A DNA stretch of 64,000 bases from Trichinella spiralis (taxonomy: Eukaryota > Nematoda > Enoplea > Trichinellida > Trichinellidae). Location: the NCBI GenBank assembly GCA_000181795.3, contig CM012955.1, positions 548,921 to 612,920 of the forward strand, in the 5' to 3' direction. Of the stretch, positions 52,001 through 63,600 are shown one piece after another (position 1 is the first letter of the stretch; each line of letters begins with the position of its first letter). A program made the position numbers and the translations under genes. A model generated the notes under the pieces. It saw nothing but the letters and a program-made list of their open reading frames with translations. It ran no database searches and was not told the DNA's origin.

Positions 52001-52327
52001 ATGCATTTTACCAGAAATTAACTGAAAATGCAGTCGTAGAACAAATGAGTACTTCAAAAAATACGGTGGTTGAAAAATCACCCGAATCAACAACCGCTGA
52101 TCCAGAGGAGTCGTTGTTCTTCGGCCCGCCATTGCCACCTGAATATCAGGATCAGGACGGTAGGATACTTTTTGTTTGTTTTTTTGTTTACTTTGGTCTC
52201 ATTCAGTTCAAATACTGTAGCATCGTCTCCTGAGTGTGTGCCGAAGGAAAAGCGTTCGCACAGGCATAGTTCTTCAAGAAGAAAGAAAAAAAAGCACAAA
52301 TCACGCTCTCATTCTACAAGGAAATGA
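49080..52327 (+). CDS. GPATCH1: G-patch domain-containing protein 1 (GPATCH1)
   Basis: Thirteen exons, 794 aa (human 931): 49080-49134, 49195-49329, 49425-49510, 49572-49729, 49813-50029, 50085-50288, 50343-50454, 50585-51010, 51090-51307, 51375-51502, 51558-51694, 51758-52159, 52221-52327. GPATCH1 is a spliceosome-associated protein whose G-patch can activate a DEAH helicase. The N-terminal DUF1604 signature is strong: [40 protein letters not shown]. The G-patch core is [15 protein letters not shown] near residue 155. Further matches are [40 protein letters not shown], and [12 protein letters not shown]. The tail is acidic, then ends in a basic [10 protein letters not shown] stretch. A 54-nt in-frame piece in exon 5 may be a GC-AG intron. 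A TTTCAG acceptor ends 53 nt before the ATG, just after repeat copy B. Confidence 0.95.
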
Positions 52328-53014
52328 CAAAGATTATGTTTTGTGCAGCATTACTGTACGTTGGCCGCTGCGAATTTGTTGCATGCAACGCTAGCACAGT
52401 TGAATTGTTGGAAACATTAGCGGCGGAAAAAATTACATTCTTTCAGAAGTATGGAATGACTTGTAAATTAAAATAAAAATGAAATTCCCAGAAGCAAGAA
52501 AAGCATTTCTACTCCATAATTGAAGGACTTAATTGAAATGTGAATATATTTTTACTACTACTACTGCTACCACTACTACTACTGCTGGTAAAAATGAATT
52601 TGCGAAATTATGTAAATTGATTTAGAGGATTTTATTTTTTGTAATTGATAACTTTTTGAAATAAAATTAATTTAGCTATCAAAATTGTAAACTGAAAGTG
52701 CATTCTAACGATAGAATGAAGTAAGCTAATTAGTAAATGAAGTTAAATTCATATTGAGATGGATTTTTTATTATTAAAAAAGTCAACTTGATTGTCAAAC
52801 TGTAGCGAAATATTTTGCTTTAACGAAATTGTCATAACTATTGGTAAAGAAGTGCAACATTTTATCTTATTCATGACGGTTGTTGCTAGAAACGCAAATT
52901 AAAAGTCAGTAAGTTGAAAGTTTCACTTTTAAGCACGATTTGATCACTAACGTTTTTCACTGAAAAGCTGTTGAATCAGCTATAAATTTATTTCGTTGTG
53001 AAAATATATTATAG
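52328..53014. other. GPATCH1 3' region
   Basis: About 690 AT-rich bases with a degenerate ACT-triplet tract at about 52552-52587. No gene seen. The 5-bp target duplication of the solo LTR starts at 53015. Confidence 0.45.
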
Positions 53015-53019
53015 AATTA

Positions 53020-53542
53020 TGTTGGCGACGACTATATGCCAACTGGCAGTGGACTGTAATTTTAATGATCTTCAGGCGCAGTTCAGATCGACTCACAGCA
53101 AAGCCGATGAGCTGATCGATACAAGCAAAACAATCACAAGTTTATACTCAAACTTTATTGTGATTCAGGACGAGACAGACTCGATACCAACGAATGATGG
53201 TCACACGTTAAGATCGTAGCTTCGTCTGCGATACTCGCACTTCACTTGATCACACGCTCGCACAAATTCGCTTCCAACCCCGTCGACAACGACAAAATGG
53301 TTGATTCTCCGAGTCTGATCGTCGGAGCCCTTATATAGAATCAACCTAGGTTATCCGCCATTGTTTTCACCGGGTTCAGTGTGTCAGGTCGGTCAGGACG
53401 CAACCTACATACCTCAAAGCGAACCCGCACACGATAAGATTCATACAATCTTATTGTGTTGACCCGTGGCGAAATGCCGTTTTAAAAGTGCCGCGCTGTT
53501 GATCTTCAGGTACAGGAATTACTGTACCTACCGTTTCCAACA
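53020..53542 (-). mobile_element. Solo LTR (523 bp), minus orientation, 5-bp target duplication
   Basis: Ends are TGTTGG...CCAACA, flanked by direct AATTA copies (53015-53019 and 53543-53547). Read on the minus strand it has a TATATAAG box (53337-53330) and, about 170 bases further on, an AATAAA signal (53159-53154), the usual U3-R-U5 order. It is GC-rich compared with its flanks. No internal genes remain, so it is a fossil produced by LTR-LTR recombination. The perfect target duplication and undamaged-looking signals suggest a fairly recent insertion. TGTTGG ends and a 5-bp duplication fit BEL/Pao best, but Ty3/gypsy cannot be excluded. Open stretches inside it are not genes. Confidence 0.9.
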
Positions 53543-53547
53543 AATTA

Positions 53548-54229
53548 TTTAGAGTAGTAATATTTTAAAGTTTATCTTATTACGTGTTCAGTGAAATAGT
53601 TTCAGAAAGTCTTTTTGTAATTCTTTTATTTTCTTAAAAAAATTCCTTTTATTTTCATTCTACAATGTGAAAAATGATGTCCATTTTCCATCTAAGTAAT
53701 TTGAAGTTTTGTGTTGCATAACATCTCAGCATTTAACAGCTTTTTACACCAGTGAATTAGTTTTCTACTGAAGTATAGTGTTTTTTTAACGAATTAATGA
53801 CTGTACGCATTTTCTACTGTCGCTTTTAACTTATTTTATGTGCATTTATAAACGAAGTAAATGCCCAATAAATTCGACGAAATCACAGTTGAGAATTTTC
53901 AATTTTATAACTTCTTCACAAAAAATGAGACTACATTATAATACTTGATTATTGCGAAATATTTTCATGTTTCGTTGTATCATTCTTGAATGTTACAGTA
54001 CTGTAATGCAAGTTCAATTTTTCTTACTGTACATGTTTCGAAAATTTGCATATGGATGTTAAGCTAAATCCGCGTAAAGTTTGAATAATTTATGTTCTCA
54101 GTCTTTTTTGTGAATTAATTGATATTTCATGCAGTATTTCTGTATTTACTTTTGTTTGAGAATTTATTTTGTTAATTTTGTAATCTGCTTTTATACGAAC
54201 GAAAATTTTCAATTTCAGAAGTTGCAGTT
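53548..54229. other. Upstream region of NTH1
   Basis: 680 AT-rich bases between the solo LTR and the NTH1 start. T-rich sequence leads into the AATTTCAG acceptor ending at 54218. The promoter is presumably here; no motif is identified. Confidence 0.4.
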
Positions 54230-55096
54230 ATGCCAAAAGAAAAAGGAGCTGCAAGGAGAGTTTCAAAAGGTGTTCAACAACACATTCAGAGTCGTCCAAA
54301 ACGAGCTTGTACGCAGAAAGTGGACTGTGTTACGGATATAGAATCAGTTTTAGAAGCAGAAATGACGTCAAAAAAAGTGATTTCACAGTGGGTTCCTTCA
54401 CAGTGGAAAGCGCAGTTGGAAAATATCCAAAAAATGAGAAGTCAGCGTTTGGCACCGGTGGACACAGTTGGCTGTTCAAAGCTGTTTGATGCAGGCGCAG
54501 ATGAGAAAACAAAGCGATACCAAATTCTTCTTTCGTTGATGCTGTCCAGTCAGACAAAGGACGAAATTACCGCCGCAGCAATGACCAGTCTGAAGAAATA
54601 CGGTTGTTCAGTGAATAAAATTCTTCAAACAGATGAATCCGATTTAGCTGAACTGATTTATCCGGTGGGGTTTTGTAAAAGCAAAGCAAAATATATTAAG
54701 AAGACCACAGAAATTTTGCAAAGTCAATACGACGGAGATATTCCGAAAAGTGTGGACGAGTTGTGCCAATTGCCAGGCGTCGGACCGAAAATGGCACTGC
54801 TTACCATGCTGACCGCTTGGAACCAATGTGAAGGAATTGCCGTTGATACGCATGTGCATCGCATTTCGAATCGTTTGGGTTGGTTGCCTTCGCCAACTAA
54901 ACAGCCTGAACAAACGCGAAAAGGTCTAGAAAATTGGCTTCCGAAAAGCTATTGGCCACAGATTAACAAGTTGTTAGTTGGATTTGGACAAACTGTTTGT
55001 CTTCCGGTCAATCCTCATTGTTCAAATTGTTTGAATTTTTCTATATGTCCACATGCACATGCTCTGCATCAATCAAAATGCAAAAACAAAACTTAA
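54230..55096 (+). CDS. NTH1: Endonuclease III homologue (NTH1), bifunctional DNA glycosylase/AP lyase
   Basis: One uninterrupted frame of 288 aa. The enzyme removes oxidised pyrimidines and nicks the abasic site in base excision repair, in the nucleus and often mitochondria. Domain order: a basic N-terminus (1-50), the helical HhH-GPD fold (about 75-250), then the iron-sulphur loop. The hairpin LPGVGPKMA contains catalytic Lys187; VDTHVHRI contains catalytic Asp206. The [4Fe-4S] cysteines have the exact C-x6-C-x2-C-x5-C spacing (257, 264, 267, 273). LSLMLSSQTKD is the usual substrate-contact helix. The coding part lacks introns, unlike most neighbours. The AATTTCAG acceptor ends 11 nt before the ATG, so the transcript is probably still spliced at its 5' end. 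Confidence 0.97.
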   Translation: MPKEKGAARRVSKGVQQHIQSRPKRACTQKVDCVTDIESVLEAEMTSKKVISQWVPSQWKAQLENIQKMRSQRLAPVDTVGCSKLFDAGADEKTKRYQILLSLMLSSQTKDEITAAAMTSLKKYGCSVNKILQTDESDLAELIYPVGFCKSKAKYIKKTTEILQSQYDGDIPKSVDELCQLPGVGPKMALLTMLTAWNQCEGIAVDTHVHRISNRLGWLPSPTKQPEQTRKGLENWLPKSYWPQINKLLVGFGQTVCLPVNPHCSNCLNFSICPHAHALHQSKCKNKT

Positions 55097-58000
55097 CTGA
55101 AGGTATATTATTTTTATATTTATCTATTTGTATTATTATAACATGCATTTTTGGTTTTTTTGATTTCATTTCCGGAATATCTCTATTCATATATGAGTGT
55201 TAACTTTGTAAAAACAGACTATAAAGTTTGTATACACACTTATTCGATTTGCTGGTATTATTTTGTTGTTCTTGATTTGAATGACACATAGCACGATGCC
55301 CTGGTTGCTAATTCAATGCTTCTTATAAATCAATGTTAACTGTCATTGTTTAAGCAGACGGATTTGAAATTAATGAAACGCACGAAAGAACAGGTAGTTG
55401 ACAGGCAACCGACACAATTGTCGATGTATTTGTGATTTGTTTCCTTCGCAAGAATAGATGAAACTTTTTCATGCAATTGTAATTTCATCTTTTGGCAGGG
55501 TTCAATTTCAAATATTTGATTTAAGAGCATAATTTCAATTGTTTGTTTGTTGAAAGAATTTAGTGGCTGAAATGAAAAATAAGCATTATTAACGAATGCG
55601 TAGCCTGTATATAACGTAATTTAGAAGAAAATCGAAATGATATTTTCTACCCATTGCAGTTGACAGAAATATTTTCTATGATTAATAATGAGTGACGCAT
55701 GTAACATTTCAGTTGTAAACTTTATAAATAAACCAGAAGGAAAGAAGCAAAAGTTGTGCTTAATTTGCATTTTACTCTTGCTGAGCTAAGTCGTAGTCGT
55801 CTAGTTGATCATGAGAAATTCCGCGTGATAATTTAATTATGTTTCTTTTTTGTTTTTCTCATAATCCAGACCTACTTTGAAAGTTGTATTAAATACAATT
55901 ATTTGTAATATCTTTTATTTCGACGACGTCTACATGTTGAACAGTTTTCCAGCTAGCTAACTACCTTTCTGCAGTCAATAGCTATTTGTAGGTTCACATT
56001 AACGGAAAGCAAAATTTCATTATTTCGAAATAATTTCGTTCTCGCTTTTGCATTGCTGCTAATTATTTTGCAATGAAAATAGTAAGCATCAACTGGGGTT
56101 TCGTATCTGATAGAAGAGCTGTATTTAAATTATTGATTGTCGAACGCAATGCTTTATAAAGAAAATGAAAAATATCAGAAGAAGAAACTGCGCAGTTGTT
56201 TGACATCTAGAACAATAATCTATATATTTAATTACTTTATTTTTTAAATAAATAATAAATTAAAATGATCGACTTCAAATAATTTTCACTTTCTGTTTCT
56301 AAATATAGATATCCTTTATTTCATATATATATATATCATTTTTGAAAATGTCAAAACACAATTTTTATATATTCACATTTTACATATCACATGGTCTTTT
56401 TCTTCAGATAAAATTCCTTTTAGGCAAAATATATCAACTTGTCAGTTTTGGAAACACATTTAGTATTATTTAGAATTCCTGGAATAAAATTTATGGGATG
56501 AAATGTATTCCCAAAATAAAATAATTGCATCATTAATATTTCTTTCCGCTGTTATATCGTTAACACATTTTATGCATTTTTTTCAATAATTTCAAATGTT
56601 TAATTAATTTATAAATTATATTTTTAACTTTATTTTTTGTACTTTTTACAGCTTCTTTGAAAATAACGGATAGAATGGAAAGGGATCATTTTCCAAAGCT
56701 TTGTCATGTCATCATACGATAATGTGTTGCAATAGAAAAGAAGAATTTTCAAATGTATTTTGTTAATTAATATGTTTCAGTAATTCTTTTGAAGAAAAAA
56801 TCATATTTTTCTTATGTTATTATGCTTTATTAAAAACCAATGAGGAAGAATTATTGAATTAAAGTTGAAATTAGAAGAAAATTTTTTAATTTTTATTAGT
56901 AAAGAAAATTGAATAAAGCTATCCATTTATTTTGCATTCATTATTCTGCCAGAAAATTGTAAGAATTAAAAGTTTGAGACACACGTTGGAAAGGTGCTCT
57001 CTTGTAGATTAATAAATAACATTGAATGTTATTTCTATAGCTGTTTTGGAAAACCATCCTGAAGCAGTTTAACACAACGTATATTTATTAATAATAAGAG
57101 ATCTTTTTAGATGTTAGAATATTTTTATTTGCATCGACAAAATTAATCAATATATCTAATTGTACGTATCAAATGTGCGATTAAATTCATGGGCAAAAAT
57201 TTTCAAGTAGGCAAAAAAAGAGCCGTTAACGACAGCAATGATCATAATTTATCAGTGTATCATTTCTTATGCTTGACATGAAACGGATAAATTAAAGATA
57301 TTACAAAGGTTCAACAACAAGACAAGCAGCAACAGTCATGCTTCCTTATGGCATTAGTTATGGAGAAACTGCTTTTATTTCGTACGGGAAGAGGGAAAAA
57401 ATCGATTTTTATTTTCCTTCCTTATACAAGGGGAATGAGTCATTTGGATTTTTATTTCACTGTGTACTAGCATTGACGAGCAGAGCTAAAATTTACTAAA
57501 TGTGAACGAATAACTTTCTTAGAAATTACTCAAAATAAAATACAAATATATTACTTATTTGAGGCACTTCATTTGATTGTGCTATTAATGAGTGAAGACA
57601 ATAATGAAATACTGAATCAAGAACTTCATATGAAAATGTATTATTAAATGCCATTGTTATTGATTTCACTTTCAGAAAAGAAAATTGTTTCATTGTCGAT
57701 TTCACCAAATCTAGATGCTTTTTCACACTTTACCCCTATTTTGTAAATCATCGTTTGAAATTTGATTATCATCAAAATCATATTCATTAAAAACATTATA
57801 TTCCATTAAAATTAGGATTCATTGATATAATTGTTCGAAATATATTTGAATAACAAATGCATGCAAATGTTGGCTTGAAACTTTAAGAAAATCAACTTTC
57901 TTCGAATTCTATGAAACATGCAGTTGATATAAGGCCAAAGAGAGATATTTTTCATCCTGTAATAATTCAAACTAATTTTTGTCTTTGATAAAAATTCTTT

Positions 58001-60668
58001 CTTTGAAATATAGTATAGATTGGAATTAACTAAAAATGATAACTTCATTGACTGATTTGTTGCTGACATGGAATAAAGCATTTTATAATGTAATAGTAAT
58101 ACTTTCGGTTATGTTTGTCATTTTTCCAAGCCATCTTATTTATCACCATCATCAGGAAGTGATTCATCAAATAATTTGTTTCACGTTGTTTTAAATATTT
58201 TAAAACTATGATTCACAACTCAATTTATTTTTGTACAGTCATCATTGTGGAGCAATGAGTATTTACTTTCAACGGCACATCAATCTTGCATTTTAATGTA
58301 GTTGTCTGAATCACAGTGTTTATTCACTATTTTTGTCACTTTTTACAACAAATACTGTATTTGGATAGTTTCGAAAATTATTGTTTAAAAATGAATTCTT
58401 TTACAGCACAAGTTGCATCTTAAAGTACTAGTGCTCTTAAGTTCATCAACGTTCTTCTGTGAATTGTATGAACTGGTATATTCACATTTAACAGGTATAA
58501 TTATAACAAATGTTAACAAATCACAATTCAATTATTAATATTGTTAAATTTGCAACACAGTATTATTGAAAAAAGGAGAAAAACAGATGATGTTTGTTCT
58601 GGTTTTGCTTTGTGAATGCTTTTCAAAATGTTGCACACAGCCAAATTGCACTTGGTAAAGATAAAAATAATAATAATAATAATAATAGTAACAGAGAAAA
58701 AAGAACAAGTGATTTCAAATGTCAGTTGGATTCGAAATTTGTTGATGGAAATTGGAAAAAATCCAGTGCTGAAATGTTGTTTCACAATGAGCTATGATTA
58801 ATCACTGATATGCAAATGTTGAATTGTTAATCAGTGAACAGCATCATTGAAATGCAAAATAAAAGTAAACAATGAAATCATCATCATCAAATGGACTACA
58901 AGTCAAGTGAAGAAAATATATTGGTGTTCCTTTTGAAAATTTCAAATTTAGTTTAAGCACTGGAAATAATGTCAAAGAAGTGGCAAGTGTTGAAAAGACT
59001 ACGGCGGACGTGTCTTATTGTTCTGCATCAAGCTGTTCAACACTGTGCTACTTTTCTATTCTTTTCTTTCTTCTTTTTTTTATTTATTGCAAATTTCCCA
59101 ATCACCAGTAAAAAGCTGCATTGAAACATTTCAAATTTCGCAAACTATGCTTATCTTAGCTTGGAATTTTTGCAGCGTTCGTTGAAGTGATGTGTCACAT
59201 TGTTTTGGATGAAAAACGTTCCATTCAAATCTCACCACTATGAAACTTTTTTGATTACATTTCAATGGATGATTAAAATCAAAAGTAAATTAAACTTGTA
59301 AATTCTTTCATTCAGTTATTGTTGTTTCAATTTAAACGATATATATATATATGTATCAATTGTAACCACATCTACAACCCAACGGCAACAGTGAATTGGA
59401 TGGATTGTTAGAAATTTGCATTCAAGAAAAATATGTTCAAAGTGAATTTGGAAAATTAATTCATTGAAATAAAAATGTTTTCATTTTCTGATCACTTCTT
59501 GGACACGACTACTAATAATCATCGTTTAAATGTATGCTGCAGTGGGATTAAAGGTTGTCAAATTGGGAGGTCGCGAACGGCTGTTGTAAGAAATGGTTTT
59601 TCATTTTGCAATGCCGGCACTAATTCTCCCAACGGAACAGCTGTTGTTATAATGCTGCACTGTATAAGATGCAATGGTCGGCGGATGAAATCGATAATGA
59701 GCCATATGGCTAGCAAGCAGGCAGGGGTTGAGCAATGTGAAATAAGCTTGACGAGACATATGCACTGTTGTGTAGTTGTTGTGTTTAGCATTGTTTTGAC
59801 TGTTGCTAAACTGTTTTCAAACAAATCTTATTTCTCTGATTCAACAAAGCCAGAGTTGAAAGGAAGATGCATTACAGAAAAATTCAGCTATTTGGCACTT
59901 TGAAATCAAATTTCCTTTACACCAGTAAATTTGCGATGCTCCCATTGTCGATATCAGGAAATCAGTAATATACGAAAAGGGCAAAATGTGTGATTGTGGA
60001 TAAATCAGAATAAACGCCTGCGGCAGAAAAGTCGAACCAAGATTATAAATTGGCTGGGCATTTTCGGAAATTTGGCAAAATTAGATCCTCCCAAAGTAGC
60101 ATCTGCCTTTTGGACACCGTTTACGTTATTTGAGCGTTGTCTAATTATATAGTGCTTGAGGAAAATCGATTTCTTGCCGTCGAAAAGAGATTTATCTTTT
60201 CCTTCTCGAGCTTAACGGCTTCGGCAAGAAATAAGATAACCGGCGCCGGCACGACGCCAACTAATTGTGTATTGAAACAGCAACAGGCGACCAATCATTG
60301 GTTTGTTTAACAAGTTCTCCAAAACTCTGTTGTGCAATCCATTGGTTGAAACCAAAAACGCTGGCTCCGCCTACTTTGATGCCGTTAAAACAAGCGCTAT
60401 CAAAGCCAGCTTTCATTTTGTGTTGTTTTGGATCAGTAACTTGTTCTCTTTTGTCTGAGCTCTCCCACTTTCTACATACACACCTATTATATGAATATAC
60501 ATGTATAAAGTGAGATGTTGTATATAGAGAGAGAAAGACATGTTGCATAGATATGCATACATATTTATGTGTTTTTTATTATTCAGCTTTTATTATTTAT
60601 AATTTTACAGTACATTTCTGTTTGTTGTAATTTTTTCACTGCATTTAGAAAGAAAGAATTCCAAGACA
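55097..60668. other. 5.6-kb gene desert between NTH1 and FAX
   Basis: Mostly very AT-rich with short A/T runs, (AT)n near 56325-56337 and 59339-59351, and (AAT)n near 58667-58685. A GC-richer part at 59.5-60.5 kb has a 142-codon open stretch (59475-59903, plus) with a hydrophobic segment but no known domain; I do not call it. A dyad-rich patch lies at 60169-60250. The last part must hold the FAX promoter; a TTTTACAG acceptor ends at 60610. Confidence 0.4.
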
Positions 60669-63600
60669 ATGGTTGGTCGTAATCGCTCGTTGCATAAAGT
60701 GGATTACAAAGAGGAAATGGTTTATCTGTTCCAACCACCACGTTCCACTTATATCCCGAACATCTCACCATTTTCACTGAAGTTGGAAACTTGGCTTCGC
60801 ATGAACGAAATTCCATATGAGGTGAGTTTGGATGGGTCAAGGCGGCCCGCCTCTGCAATCATATATTTTTGGAATAGGTTTCGGTCAAGGTCTCTTAGCG
60901 TTGCGTGCAAATCATTTTCTCAGCTTACTCTAATATACATGAAATGAAATTGCTTTTCCTTCTCTTTTCTATTCTTATTCCGTTGTCGTTCTTATCTCTT
61001 CTCCTTTGGCTCCCTGGCTAAACAAACGATTAGTCAAGTCTGAAACGCGTGCTCAGGCAATTTAATTAATCATTGGTTAGCTGGCGTCGCTTAATTGGAC
61101 CTCAGTCCTGCGCGCGTGTATAAGCCGGCCGAGGTTGTGTTCCATATTGTTGTTAGTCAATTTTCAGCCGCGGTTGTCTAATTTTTCTTGATTTTTCCTT
61201 CCCTTCTGAACAATCGTTTTCTGCATTCTAAATCATGATGAATCATTTTCGTTGAGATGATTCATTCGTGCGGGGGCGATAAACTGATAAATTTACGCAT
61301 AGCGTATTAAATCGATTCTTTCCTATCAACTATTTGAAGATTGAAGATTTTACAAATACATTTATTTATTTATTTAATATCATCAAGCAGCTGTTTCAAA
61401 ATTTGTTATATAGCTCTGATCATCAAAAGGTAATAACTATACCGGTTGTAGATCAATTCATAAATGGACAGTGTCGATCATTAAAAACCTGCTCTGCTCA
61501 TCATCTAATAGAAGACAAAATACTGAAGCCAATTATATCAGATAAATGAATCATGGCATGAAAGTCATTATAAATATTATATTACAATTTTAATGTCACA
61601 TTACACATTTTTAATTGCAAAATGATGTTAGAGAAAACTATTTAAACCTTTTCGAATTCTTCTATCACATCGCAATTGTTAGTTAATTTTATAAAATTGC
61701 ATTCTGTAAATGCATAACTGTGAAATATTTTTAACAGCAGGCTGCGAAATGTTCTTTTTAAAATTTTACTATTTTTAGATGTTTTTTTCTCAAAAATCTT
61801 ACTGAACAATGTAACAAAGGTATTTTCATTCATTGACAGACAATCATTTGTAACTTGTTGCAAAAAGAAATATAAATACGAATATATTTATTATTGAATT
61901 GATGTATTAATTATGGGCGTAAAGAATTTCTCACCAGCAGTTGAATAGTACTTCTGTTTAAAATAGCAACATTTGTAAAATGTAATTCTGTTGCATGTTT
62001 ATGTAAAATAGCTCAGAGTTGCAATTTTATTTCATCACATAAAGCAGAGAATTTTTATTTTTTTCGTGTTTTATGTTTTTTTGTTTTGTTTGTTTGAATA
62101 TATCTCATATTAATGAGCACATGGGCATGTGAGATGCTGTTAGGAAATATCCAGAATTGTAGCAATATTGTAACAAGCTAGTGAGACTGATAATGTTGCA
62201 AAAGTTGATCCGTAAAATTCTCGCCTTGTGCTATCGCTTGTCATTATCTGACTGAGCTGACCTTTTCGACATAGTCGGGTTTTTGTTTCCATTATCAAAA
62301 ATGACAATCTGTAAGGCCAAGATCAATTTTCAGAGGGGAGATTGCGGAAAGCGTTGTGGGGCTGGCTGGAGAGATGTACGGAAGGGGTTGGGCTGGGCTG
62401 GGGGGGGGGGAACTATTTCAATTTACGGCATACACTTTAGTGATGAAATTCCAGAAATTCTTGGCAAAAATGTTCACAATTTTTCATTTATCACAAATGT
62501 TTTACTTTTGTTAAGCATTGCACATTGGCAAGCAAAATTTTTCCCAGTTACTAACAGGTACTTTCTCACTTTTTACATTCATCTTGCTGAAAGCATATTT
62601 CAACAATAAAAAAAAGTAAAATAATTCAAATTCCAAAATGATTTTGAACTTGGTGGACAAAAGCAAAAAGTAACACATGCAAAAAAGGGATCGGCATGCA
62701 GGTTGATTTTGCATTCCAATGTGGAGCCAAAAGCTTGTTCATTGCAAATGTGCAAAATTCCAGCCTCGTGGAATGCACATGGGTTAAACAGTTTCAAGTT
62801 GTGTTTGAGCTTTTGCAAAAGCTGGGTCGCATGTCATGCATTCTTGTGTAAAACATTGTAAATAAAGCAAACGGGGGGGGGATACACTTGAATGTTGTGT
62901 GTATTTGCGAATGCAACTCATTTGTATAATTTAAATGTTTCCATTTCCCGGAAGTTTTCTGTAAAATGTTATACAATAAAGCTTAACGCATCAACAATTT
63001 CCTGTTTGCTTAAGCTGAACATTTGAAAAAGAAGTACAGCTGACACATCTGGAAATTCAAAAACAGTCGATTTGGCATTTCCTATTTTCCTTCTTTCTTT
63101 TTTTTTGAAAGAAACATCTGCTACACAGAATATTTTGAAATGTCATTTTTGATATTTTGCTTTGAAAAACTCTTTTCTATTTTAGAAGCTAATGAATTTT
63201 TTGTTGCAATTTTATCAATCAAATATCTGGGGGCTATTGAAGGAAAAATTTAGTGGGCGATGATTGTGCCAATAGCCGAGGAAGTAGTATATTGTGTGAT
63301 ATAGTATTTTTTTTTAATTTTACTGAATTTTTCAAATCTACTGAGAAGAATTGAAATTGGATTGAAAATATATGATGATCTTGCAAGAATGGATTAACTA
63401 CAGCACGCACGCACACACACATTTTATTAGAAAGTTATCATTAAAGTTTAACCGCTCAGAACGCTTACTCTCCCTCACTTACCTGATGCAGTCTTCAATG
63501 ATACCATTAGCAGTTTTCAGTCGTAAAATTGAAGACAAATTAATGATGCCAACTTCCTGCTCAGAAGAGTAGTATATATATAAATGTATACATGCATATA

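Noticed and set aside
52998-53219. 73-codon open stretch at the GPATCH1/NTH1 interval
   Set aside because: It lies almost wholly inside the solo LTR, on the opposite strand to its promoter.
59475-59903. 142-codon plus-strand open stretch with a hydrophobic segment
   Set aside because: No known domain, no start-proximal acceptor noted, and an 88-codon frame on the other strand; may be chance in a GC-richer patch.
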